From positions 13,942,022-14,006,021 of the forward strand of contig JASSKH010000014.1 of the NCBI GenBank assembly GCA_031763025.1: a DNA stretch of 64,000 bases, written 5' to 3'. Made by a program: the position numbers and the translations under genes. This DNA comes from Macrocystis pyrifera. Taxonomy: Eukaryota; Sar; Phaeophyceae; Laminariales; Laminariaceae. Under the pieces are notes generated by a model. The model was not told the origin of the DNA, did not search any database, and saw nothing but the letters and a program-made list of their open reading frames with translations. Shown here one piece after another: positions 54,943-64,000 of this stretch. How positions within the stretch are numbered: the stretch's first letter is position 1; the number at the start of each line of letters is the position of its first letter.

Positions 54943-56196
54943 TGGGAATGTCGGCGTTGGCTGGGACGGCTGCACCCAGCCAACGGAAACCAAGGCGCGT
55001 ACCGGGCTACGAAACGGAGAGCCACTTTCGCCATAGAGAAGAAAAAAAAACAAAAGAAGAAAAAAAGGAGGCGGGGACGAGCCTCACGTCGACTGGCAAA
55101 GAAAGCAGCACGCGAGGTTCGTAAGAGACAGAAGGAGGCACTGGTCGCGGTAGCGACCTACAATGTGCGCACCCTGGCTGTAAAGGGGAAGAACGGGTAC
55201 GGACATGACGAGAGTGTACTCGCGAAGGGACGGCAACTCGGCTGTGACTTCATTGGCCTGCAGGAAACCCGGAGGACTGGTAGCACGACGTTTCGTGCGG
55301 CCGGGTATCGCGTTTTCTGTTCAGGTCAGGAAACAACAGCTGCTAGGCAAGGGCTGTACGGAGTAGGTCTAGCTGTAGAGGAATCGTTGTGCAGTAAGGC
55401 TGTGTACACTCATCAGTTCATTGACGAGCGGCTTATGTCTATGCGCTTTGAGCTGGCTAGCAAATACGAGGCAGTTAATTTCGTCGTCGCGTATGCTCCA
55501 ACTGATTGTACCAAAGACGTTGGACTGAAACGTAGCTTCTGGCAGAAGCTGGAGGACTTGGTGGAAAAAATCCCGACGAAAGAGTGTCTGTTTGTACTGA
55601 TGGATGCCAACGCGCGAACTGGACAGAGGATGGAAGGGTGTGGTGATGATGAAAATAGAGTGCTTGGAGCATATGGGCGTGATGCTCGTAATGATAATGG
55701 CAGACGACTCCTGTCGTTCGCCACCAATTGCAAGTTAGCTCTCACCAACACGTTTTTCAGCACGCGCAAGGGTGGGATTTCGCATACACACAACGGCACC
55801 AGACCGAGTGACCGTAAGCGAATCGACTACATCCTAACCCGTCAAGCCCATCGACCTAGAGTACAAGATGTTAAAGTCGTCCCACAGCCTCCTGCCCCAG
55901 CTAAGGCTGACTCAGACCACAACATCTTGTATGTCAAAGTCCGACTCAGTGGTCACTTTGCGTCCAACAGACAAATACGTAGACCGACAAAACGCCGAGA
56001 GTTCGACAGGCAGCTTTTTATGTCCGATGGAAAGTGTCGTGAACGAGTAGTCGCGAGGGGGTCATCTCCACTCTCAACCAGCCTAACCATCCCCGTAATA
56101 CGTCTGGCATGGTTGAGTTTTTCACTGCGGCTATTATTGATGCGGTCGAAAAAGAGGTACCACCCCCCTCCACGTCGCCACCGCAGACATGGATAG
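54943..56196 (+). CDS. LINE AP-type endonuclease domain
   Basis: Open frame from 54943. A basic leader (Lys/Arg runs at 55.04-55.13 kb) precedes ATYNVRTLAV; then GCDFIGLQETRR (catalytic Glu), NFVVAYAPTD, LFVLMDANARTG (D-x-N), KRIDYILTRQAH and KADSDHNILYVKV (catalytic His). All EEP-family motifs that nick target DNA are present. From about 56055 to 56196 homology continues in another frame (RNTSGMVEFFTAAIIDAVEK), and a TAG at 56194 ends this one. The indel pair restores the same frame for the RT. Confidence 0.9.
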   Translation, partial: WECRRWLGRLHPANGNQGAYRATKRRATFAIEKKKKQKKKKRRRGRASRRLAKKAAREVRKRQKEALVAVATYNVRTLAVKGKNGYGHDESVLAKGRQLGCDFIGLQETRRTGSTTFRAAGYRVFCSGQETTAARQGLYGVGLAVEESLCSKAVYTHQFIDERLMSMRFELASKYEAVNFVVAYAPTDCTKDVGLKRSFWQKLEDLVEKIPTKECLFVLMDANARTGQRMEGCGDDENRVLGAYGRDARNDNGRRLLSFATNCKLALTNTFFSTRKGGISHTHNGTRPSDRKRIDYILTRQAHRPRVQDVKVVPQPPAPAKADSDHNILYVKVRLSGHFASNRQIRRPTKRREFDRQLFMSDGKCRERVVARGSSPLSTSLTIPVIRLAWLSFSLRLLLMRSKKRYHPPPRRHRRHG

Positions 56197-58140
56197 TGTG
56201 AGTCTGCCGAAACCGTGACCGCATTCATATTAGCATGGACAGCGAGGGAGGATGCACGGCAATTCTTGCGTGCCCACCCCCAGGATAGAACCGCGTGGAA
56301 GACACTGAGATCTGCGTGTGCGAACCTGCAGAAGGTGATTGCCGCAGGACTGCATGCGTACTTCGAAGCGTACCTCGCTGAAACCGAACGACTACTAGCG
56401 AACAACGACCAGAGAGGCTTTTACAAGCACCTTAAGAGTACGGTAGGATTGGAAGGGACTAAAGCGAGAAGCGAACAGTTCATTAGGGACGAGGATGGCA
56501 CGCTGTTGCGGGATAAGGTGCGAATTCGTGAAGGGTGGGGGAGGTTTTACCACAAACTTTTGAACACGAAATCGCTTAAACTCGATTCCACGATCATCGA
56601 CCTCTTGCCACCACGACCGCTTAAACTGTCGCTCGGAGATGAACCATCCATGGACGAGATGACGGAAGCACTTAAGGGGATGTCAAACTGGAAAGCTGTC
56701 GGGCCAGATGGTCTCCCGGCCGAACTCCTGAAAATCGACCACCCCGCATTCGCCCAGTGCTTTCACAACATCCTTGTCAATGTTTGGGTAACAGGAGAAG
56801 TCCCCCAGCAATGGAAAGACGCGATCATCAAGGTCCTTCACAAAAATAAGGACCGAACTGATTGCAACAACTACAGAGGGATGTCGCTGGTTGCCCACGC
56901 AGGCAAAGTCTTGTTGAAAATCGTCGCGTCGCGCCTCAGCAACTACTGCGAGACCGAGGAATTACTCCCGGAGGAACAGTGCGGCTTCCGCCCCGCACGA
57001 TCAACGATTGATATGTTGTTCGTCGTGCGCCGGTTGCAAGAGCTTGGAAGACAGAGGAAAATCCCCCTGTACTTGTGCTTCATCGATCTGCAGAAAGCGT
57101 ACGACTCTGTCGACCGAGAGCTGTTATGGGAAGTACTCACACGTTTTGGCGTACCAACCAAGATGCTGAGAATTATCCGTAATTTCCACGATGGCATGCG
57201 GGCTCGCGTGCGTACGGATGACGGCGAGCACTCGGAATGGTTTGATGTCACGCAGGGGCTGCGGCAAGGCTGTGTGCTGTCACCGTTACTGTTCAACGTA
57301 TTTTTCGCTGCTGCGTTGCACGTCGTACTAGTACGCTTTAGCCATGACGAAGCAATCGTAAGGGATTTGGTCCAACTTAGTGATGCTGGAGTAGCCGGGA
57401 CGGAGGAGCAGGAGCCGTTGACGTACGTGCGAAGGGCTGTATGGGGCATGTTGTACGCCGATGACGCAGGGATTGTCTCGAAGTCGGCTGAAGGGCTCGC
57501 GAAAATGATGACAGTCATCGTGACTGTCTTCGAAGCAGCAGGCCTTACGGTGTCGGAAAAGAAGACAGAGACTATGCTTCTACAAACGCCAGACCAGAAA
57601 ACCCTCGCACCACCGCTCGTTATCGAAGCAGCAGGCCAGAGGTATAAGCAGACGGCCCAGGTTTTGTACCTAGGCGGCGTTATCCACGAAAATGCTGACC
57701 TCTCGCTCGAAATCGACCGACGGATCCGTCTCATACGAGCATGCCTCAAACGGTTCGGCCCGGAGCTGTATGATAGGACGACCGCCCCCCTTAGCCTGAA
57801 AGTCCGAATGCTGAAGGCCGAGGTGATTGAGACCCTGCTCTACGGGTGTGTGACGTGGACCCTCAGAGCGGAACACTTTGCCAAGCTTCGAACGGCTCAC
57901 CACCAAGTTCTGTTGCGAGTCATTGGCTTCCAACGCCGACTTCGTACTGACCATGCACACCCTCTCGTACGCGAAGGCCCTCAAGATGACACGTTGCGAG
58001 AGCATCGAAACGACCATCCGCAAACGGCGTCTCTTCTTCGCGGGGGGGGTGGCACGGCAAAGCAAGGATCGATTACCCAGCCGGGTGATGTTCGGGACGA
58101 TTGCTGGTGGGGAGAACCCGAGACCTGGCGGACAGGTTAA
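56197..58140 (+). pseudogene. LINE reverse transcriptase domain
   Basis: About 640 codons in the same frame as the endonuclease. RT motifs: [74 protein letters not shown] (Asp), [36 protein letters not shown] (YADD), [26 protein letters not shown]. After [11 protein letters not shown] (about 57955) one extra base relative to LINE copy 1 shifts the true frame. Confidence 0.92.
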
Positions 58141-58624
58141 GACTTGGCATAGATGCGTAGTCGAAGACCTTAGGGAGTTCCGCGCCACCGAAGGGTCAAC
58201 GGAACTTGCTCCCTTGGTGTTTGGAGTTGAGACCGCACTGTGGCCCACTGCTGCAAAAAAGGCGGGGAAGTGGTACCGGGGGATCCTGGAAGCAGCCGGA
58301 CGGTTCATGGTGAGGTGGCACGAGGCTGAGGCTGAGCTGAGCAGGCAGCGCCGCGCATCCGCCGTGGGTGGTGTCCAAGGGAATGGGGGGAGGAGGGGCA
58401 ACAAGAGGAGTAGCAGAAAACCCGACCAAGGGAGTGCGGAGAGGGGGGGGAAGAGGAGTAACAGGGAAACTGCAGTGGACGAAAGTAGGTGCAGCTGGTT
58501 CGAACGTGGTCTTCCTTTGTCTTCCTGTTGTTTTTGTTTATTTTTATTTCATTTTATTGTCTTCTTTGCGGTGACCCTATGTGATTTTCATTTCTTCCTT
58601 TCTCCGATTGATAAGCCTTACTGA
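57950..58624 (+). pseudogene. LINE C-terminal domain, shifted frame
   Basis: From [20 protein letters not shown] through [40 protein letters not shown] and RGILEAAGRFMVRWHEAEAE to a basic Gly/Arg-rich tail. Aligned with LINE copy 1 up to that copy's stop. Confidence 0.85.
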
Positions 58625-59309
58625 AGGAATCGTGTGGCGTGGGTGGATGACGAGCCTGCTCAACTTGTTTCGTACTGTCTGACGCCGAGGGGTCGGGCAT
58701 AGTTGACGAACGCTGGACGATGGTGGCAGACAGGGTAGCAAGGTACCAGGCGGGCCAGCAGGGATACACTGGCTGTGCTACTCGTACCATAAACTGCTGC
58801 CGCTACCTGGAGCATGCCTTGTGCTTTGTTTGGTTTGACTGTTATTTTACCTTGGTTCTTAGTCTTACTCTGTTGACGGCTAGTGGTGTTTTCTTCTTTT
58901 TCTTTTTCTTTTTCCAGCTCGTTCTTTTCAAGTGTCTGCCACGTCCCCTACGTGGGGGTACGATGGTTTGTTGCTATACTGAAGTATATACATATACCAG
59001 GTATATTTTAGTTTCTTTTTTTTTGTTTCTTTTCTCTTTCGAATTGTCTTTGTTTTTGTTTTTGTTTTTTCTCTTTGTTTCGTTCTTGTTTTTCTAAGTC
59101 ATGGAATGTGTATGTCGTACCTGTCGTACGCAGTATGATGACATGGCATTGCATTACATACGTGGCAACGTAGTATCTCTGTGGCGTAGCTTTGTGACCA
59201 CAGAACTTGTATCTCTCTAGGTTTGAAGAATCGGCACGGACACTGGTTGTGCTGGATGTCGACGCGTAGAAAGAACGGTTTAATGTGAAGAAAACAACAA
59301 CAACAACAA
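58625..59309 (+). other. LINE 3' UTR
   Basis: AGGGTAGCAAGGTACCAGG, CTGCTACTCGTACC-like sequence, a T-rich spacer (58.84-59.10 kb), and the conserved terminal block GAAGAATCGGCACGGACACT...GGTTTAATGTGAAG(AAC)n. The terminal block is shared with copies 1 and 3 and is the likely recognition site of the reverse transcriptase. Confidence 0.8.
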
Positions 59310-59344
59310 CATGTGACACGCAACGACACGCACGATCGAAATTC

Positions 59345-59482
59345 ATATAGAATACTCGCCTGTGGTGAGCCGAGGTGAGCCGTGATGACTGACTGGAGGC
59401 AAGAAACTACTCGCCTGTGCTGAGCCGCGGATGACTGGAAGTAAGACTGGAGAAAGAAATAGTCGCCTGTGGTGAGCCGCAA
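59345..59482 (+). repeat. Tandem repeat, three imperfect units
   Basis: Core CTCGCCTGTGGTGAGCCG..GATGACTG near 59355, 59410 and 59462. Confidence 0.7.
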
Positions 59483-62285
59483 CATAATCATAGTAATATC
59501 ATAGTAACAATACATATGTACACGTATATTTGTCAAATTTTCGTAATTTTGCCAACTTTTCTGTTCGTACGTGCACTTTTGGGCAAAACAGTAAGTACAC
59601 GGACACGGGAAGCCCTGCCGGACACATTGGTCTAGGTCTCGGCGCGATCTGTGCACTCTGAAGCGCGTGGCAGGCGCTTTGATTTTTTTTTTCCGGCGGG
59701 AGTGGATAAGACGATTTCCCTGGTTTCAGTAAAGAGGCCTTATTTTGTACGTACGTATCGGTACATTGTCATGCTCTCTGTTTTCTCCCCCCCCGGCTCT
59801 CATGAGCTGTGAGCACACAGCTCAGGATCTACCAGGTACACAACAGACAACATGCACAGATCCCATCGTTCCAACGCTGCCGCCCACACGCCGTGCGTGT
59901 TCGGCACGCCCATATGCGCAGTGTTGCTGTGGTTGGTTGAGTTTGTTGGAGCCTGCCGTCCGCATTCCACGGTCTGTTTTTTTATCCATATGTACCCAGG
60001 ATGACGTACAATATCCCTGTACATTTTTTTTGGGTTGTTGCACGGAGCACAGACCACCGCCTAGAGAATAATACCCACAGCAGTGCACAGAGCGTACTTA
60101 CCTCCAGCTTCCTACAGCACCACAACCAACCCTGCTGCCCAGCAGCAGCAGTGGGCACACCTTGCGCGTGTAGATGATCGTACTGCGGCCCATTCATACA
60201 GCAGCGTTCGTACAAAATACCAGGTATACTTATAGCAGTACAGTAGTTCTGATTGCAGTGTGTCCTACATTGCCATTGCTGGCCGATAGATCCTAGAGCC
60301 AGCTGAAAGGGGATCAGTACGCGTAAGTTCCTCTGGTTGCATTTTACAGAAGTACTGCTGAATATGCAGTCGTACCTGTGCAAGCTACTCTATAGACTAC
60401 TGCTGTAGGAGATCGTGCAAAGTGGTTTAGATTGAGTAAATAACACGACAAGCCAGTTGTACGAGCACTGTTCTAGCGTACACGTTTATACTGCGCTGGA
60501 TATGTAACATTTTCGTTTCCGAGGTTCGACTCGCACAATCCACGTTATTTTTTTTTTGTTCCACTTTTGACTCTTTTTGTACCAGGACTACAACAGAATA
60601 CTACAGTAGTAATAAAAATAGTACATTCGTCCACACCTTGCTTTTCTGAACGTATAATATGATAGTCTAAGAGTACATGTTACTTGTATGTTTTAGCCCA
60701 AATTAAAGAGTTTGGGCGCTCTTGCGTGTGGCGTGCGTTCATACCTCAACATTTCACAGCTACTCCGAATACTTGGGGAGTAAAGCAAAGTATGTTCGAG
60801 AAGATACTGCTGATATTATTACCGTAGGTACATTTGCAGTATTTCGGGGTTTTTGTACTCGAGATACTGCGAGTACTGGCAGTATTTTGAGGTTCTGTAG
60901 ATACTACTGCGTATACTTTTTTCGGGCTTCTGTACGGCGGGAACTACAAGTATTCCAGTAAGTACTAGTCTATAGCAGTATTTCGTCCGTTGGTAGTGTT
61001 CGCACTGCTGCTTCTTCTGCGAGACTCAGCGCAGAAATGAAATACCCTCAATATGCCCAGTATACTTCGAGTATGAAGCATACTTCAACCGTTTGTGCAC
61101 CGTGTCGACAAGTCTCACAGGCCCAGCGTTCGGCACTAAACACACCCAGATAGTCCCACACGAGAGGGAGTTGGAGCAAACTACTTTCGCTGGAGACAAC
61201 TTGAGCACTCAGAGCAGTCTGCCAGTATTTCGATATAATTTTATGCATGACGGCGAATGCTCTCAGTATCTCGAGGTTCTGTACTGCGCATATATTGCCT
61301 TATTCACCCCAAGTATTTATTTCGTGTTTCGATACTACTGCGGGTACATTAAGCAACCTGTATTCTCGGGGTTCGGTACTGCTCACACTCTCATTACTCT
61401 CGGTATTTGGGCCTTCTCAGTAATACTCGCAGTAGTTTTGCCGCCTGTATTCCAATACTCTCAGTACTCGGACTACGATTTGTTCTCGAGCATGTACCTG
61501 TGAAACCTTGATATTATACCCTGAGCACCAAGAAACTTTATTTTGGGGGAACATATATATTGTAGTACCAGTATGTATGTATGTGCTGTGCACCTTATAT
61601 TACTCAGCCGGTCACAAATTATGGCGCAACCTCGACCTCGCGCAACTTTTATGTACTTACAAATTCATCGCCGCGAGTCAGCTGGATCAATATATCTCCA
61701 CTTACCGATACCCTATTATATATTATTGTAGTAATGATCCCACACTAATTCCGCGAACAGCAGCATAATACAGTCTGTCCTCAAAAATATGTTGTGTGTG
61801 TTCTTCACGTCAAAATGATGGGTGGGTGCAGATGCTACTTCTAAAAAAGTATGCAGGGTTTCATACGAGTACGAGTATTATAATTTCGCTCTAGCGCCAC
61901 TCCCCTATTAATACGGCACCTCTCGGAGGGGAACCTTGTATACCTTATATATATATCAGGTAATGCTCTACCAACTACCAACATAATAGGGTGGGTGTCC
62001 GCCCAAAGTAAAAAATATTGCGAAATTTCGCATGACCGTTAAATACCAGGTATTATATGAACAGTCGACACACAGCACCAACACATGCATCAGCAGACAG
62101 CAGTGGTACAGCAGTAGTAGTTGTGGTAATAACAAGACAGCAACACACCTCACAGAGGCACAGGACCGCAATTGCTGTTGCTGCAAGCGCTGCCGTAAGC
62201 AAAAGCAAGCGCTGTTGCAAATAAGCGCTGCTGCAGGTATACTATCAATTTATTTGATGTAGACAGTAGTGGACACAGCGCTATT
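59483..62285. other. Stretch without a recognisable gene
   Basis: Short frames only. 60.76-61.49 kb is rich in degenerate words such as GAGATACTGCGAGTACT, GCAGTATTTCG and GGTTCTGTA, a diverged local repeat. CAGCAGTGGTACAGCAGTAG-like sequence lies at 62.09-62.24 kb. Confidence 0.45.
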
Positions 62286-62289
62286 AATT

Positions 62290-62675
62290 AGTGTTGGATA
62301 TCGAAACCATGGACGAACGTGTCGATACGATAAGGCCAAAATAACTTCGATAACGATATTTAATTAGTGTTGGATATCGAAACCATGAACGTGTCGATAC
62401 AATAAGGACAAAATAAATTCGATAACGATAACGATAACGATAACGTACCGATAATCAGGAAAAGTCGATAAGGAACACGATACCGATAATGGAGGCGAAA
62501 ATCCGGCGCAAAAGGCCATTTTCGATTACTTTTGGGGTCAGGTCGCATCATCACCACGAGGACCCGTAATATACAACTGATGACAAGTGAATACATCAAC
62601 ACCACCAGCAGAGGGTTCCCAGGATCAACATATTCCAAGTTGTTGTTCTCACATGAACTCATCGCCACGGCGTCC
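62290..62675 (+). repeat. Dispersed repeat, family Z, copy 2 (with an extra partial head)
   Basis: AGTGTTGGATATCGAAACCA occurs twice (62302 and 62367). Then (GATAAC)n, GATAATGGAGGCGAAAA, CCAGCAGAGGGTTCCCAGGA, matching 29514-29770. SINE copy 4 follows. Confidence 0.8.
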
Positions 62676-62733
62676 ACGGTGGCTTGGTAGGTGGTCCGCG
62701 TGCCTGTCAAGATCAATTTCGTGGATTAAAGTC

Positions 62734-63819
62734 TCATCAAGTAGAGCCTGGTATCAGTATAGGGCTACCCTATATATACCCCCTATACGATATGATATTT
62801 CCATATTACTTAGTCATGTTTTTTTCGCCGAAACGTGCGATATATATATCATATCGTATTACAGCGCTATATATAGGGGCTTTCAGCACGATGTGACTAA
62901 AAGGTGATATGATATTTGGTATATGATATATACGTCCGCTATGAAGGGTTATATCGGCCTATATAAGGTGATATAAGATGATATATCGGCCTATATGAGG
63001 TGAAATACGTGATATAGCTATCCGATTTGCGTCATAATATGACCACTTGCTGTCTTGACGATATATCTGGCGTCTTTCGGGCGTACTTTTGAGGCGGAAT
63101 ACACGTGCGGTATATTATACCTGGTACGTATGGACTAGTATACGAGTACGAAGCGTGATGCACACACAAGAGGGGACGTACCAGGGCCGGTGCCCGCTAC
63201 TGTCTTCCTGTCGTGCGGGGTTGATCCGCGATGAGCGAGTCGAACGCGCCATCGCCTGCGGCCACAGGCAAGCCACAGCTACGGCGGTCGCCTTCGACAC
63301 CGTCAAGTGCCGCCACACATCTACATGCAATATATCCTCGCGGAGAAAGGGTTGCTGTATCATCGTTCATTTTTTTGGTGTGCTTTGTAGTACGTAGCCG
63401 GCACAGATCGCCAAGTACCGAGTCAGTGCCTTACCATCAGTGTGGCACAGGCCCCAACCACGAACAAGTACCGATGTGACACGGCGGTGACGTAGAGATA
63501 TAGGTGATAATAGCACACGAAATCACGATATATATAGGGCAGATATAAAGTGACATATCACAATATACAAGGTACATGCTATATAACGTCATATATGCGA
63601 TATTGCACTATATATATGATATATCACACGATATATGACATGGTATTATCATATACCCTGCATACATCACATATCATAGCGATATACCAGAAAATTCCCG
63701 TGATATGGACATGACTAAGAAATATCTACTTTTATGACTTAGTCATGTTTTTTAGGGGGGTATATATAGATATCATATACCCCCCCGATTTTTAGGTGAT
63801 ACCAGGCTCTATCATCAAG
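62734..63819. mobile_element. 1.07-kb TIR transposon, hAT-like, nested in the SINE
   Basis: Element 62742-63811. Ends TAGAGCCTGGTATCA and its exact inverse. TCATCAAG at 62734-62741 and 63812-63819 is an 8-bp target duplication. CATGACTAAG-like words lie near both ends in inverse orientation, with AT-rich GATAT repeats inside. There is no transposase, so it is non-autonomous. Confidence 0.88.
63140..63480 (+). other. GC-rich block inside the hAT-like element
   Basis: About 340 bp unlike the AT-rich surroundings. The frame 63231-63479 reads SESNAPSPAATGKPQLRRSP, then STPSSAATHLHA, and ends SRHRSPSTESVPYHQCG..EQVPM. It starts at an ATG (GCGATGAG context). It may be captured host coding sequence. 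No family recognised. Confidence 0.35.
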
Positions 63820-64000
63820 TGCATGCTCATAGGGACTTTTTCTTGCATAAAAGCGATTGATCAGGGGAAAGCACGAAAGCGTGAGTTGGCTACATTCGAT
63901 GAAAATCGACGAGCAGCGGGAATGCTGAACCCTATGCGCGACAAAAAATTAAGGCACGTACCGGGGGGGAGAAGGGACGACACCTGTGACCACGGCTTGC

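Larger units (their letters stand above)
54615..59309 (+). mobile_element. LINE copy 2, near full-length non-LTR retrotransposon
   Basis: 4.7 kb, bounded by CAT (54612-54614 and 59310-59312). It begins with 14 C residues and ends in (AAC)n. Single-ORF layout: basic leader, AP endonuclease, reverse transcriptase, C-terminal domain, then about 0.6 kb of T-rich 3' UTR with the end block shared by copies 1 and 3. Microsatellite tails and the single-ORF layout point to an RTE-like clade (inference). Two compensating indels and a later frameshift make it inactive. Confidence 0.9.
54409..59354 (+). repeat. Tandem unit U2, interrupted by the long LINE
   Basis: 54409-54614 and 59310-59354 together make one unit matching U1. 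The LINE lies between CACGCAT and GTGACA. Confidence 0.85.
62676..64000 (+). mobile_element. SINE copy 4, split by a hAT-like element and cut by the window end
   Basis: Head 62676-62741 (GGTGGCTTGGTAGGTGG, CGTGGATTAAAGTCTCATCA) and body from 63812 (GTGCATGCTCATAGGGACTT, GGGAATGCTGAACCC, ACCACGGCTTGC at the edge). Joining the two halves gives the same order as SINE copy 3. Confidence 0.88.

Overview
The window is eukaryotic nuclear DNA. Exons are short, with GTAAGT/GTGAGT donors and pyrimidine-AG acceptors. Introns are large and filled with repeats, and most of the sequence is transposable elements and simple repeats. The organism cannot be fixed from the sequence. An intron-rich, repeat-rich protist (a brown alga or another stramenopile) would fit, but this is a low-confidence inference. 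The long open frames outside the transposons are mostly shadows of repeats.

Layout. 1-10 kb: a minus-strand gene for a FUSC-type membrane transporter can be pieced together from exons with matching phases at 9.78, 5.93, 4.56, 2.81 and 2.65 kb. Its introns hold a family of repeats capped by G/C runs, a SINE and an (ACAG)n tract. 11-14 kb: coding-like frames I could not identify, and more G-run repeats. 16.3-17.3 kb: two exons of an acidic, low-complexity protein. 18.9-21.4 kb: a gene for a PARP-type zinc-finger protein, with CTG arrays in one intron, followed by an OTU-protease-like fragment. 21.9-22.8 kb: a tandem array built on a 12-bp palindrome. 25.6-29 kb: unrecognised exons and a GGGACGG minisatellite.

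31-64 kb is a transposon nest: a 5'-truncated LINE (31.1-32.9); a Ty3/gypsy chromovirus with both LTRs and a TGTC target duplication (33.5-40.6); a 1.66-kb GTTAC-rich element with terminal inverted repeats (41.0-42.7); a second chromovirus with both LTRs and a TATAT duplication (43.0-53.6), itself hit by two SINEs and an 89-bp palindromic TTAA element; a small LINE 3' fragment and a 4.7-kb LINE with all endonuclease motifs (54.1-59.3); and a SINE split by a 1.07-kb hAT-like element (62.7-64.0).

Several insertions lie inside tandemly duplicated DNA, so the uninterrupted site is still visible in the sister copy. That fixes element ends and relative ages from this window alone. No element looks fully intact: both chromoviruses carry frameshifts, and the LINE has a pair of compensating indels plus a later frameshift. 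No rRNA, CRISPR array or bacterial operon was seen. The only tRNA-like sequences are the SINE heads and one tRNA-like block in a chromovirus leader.
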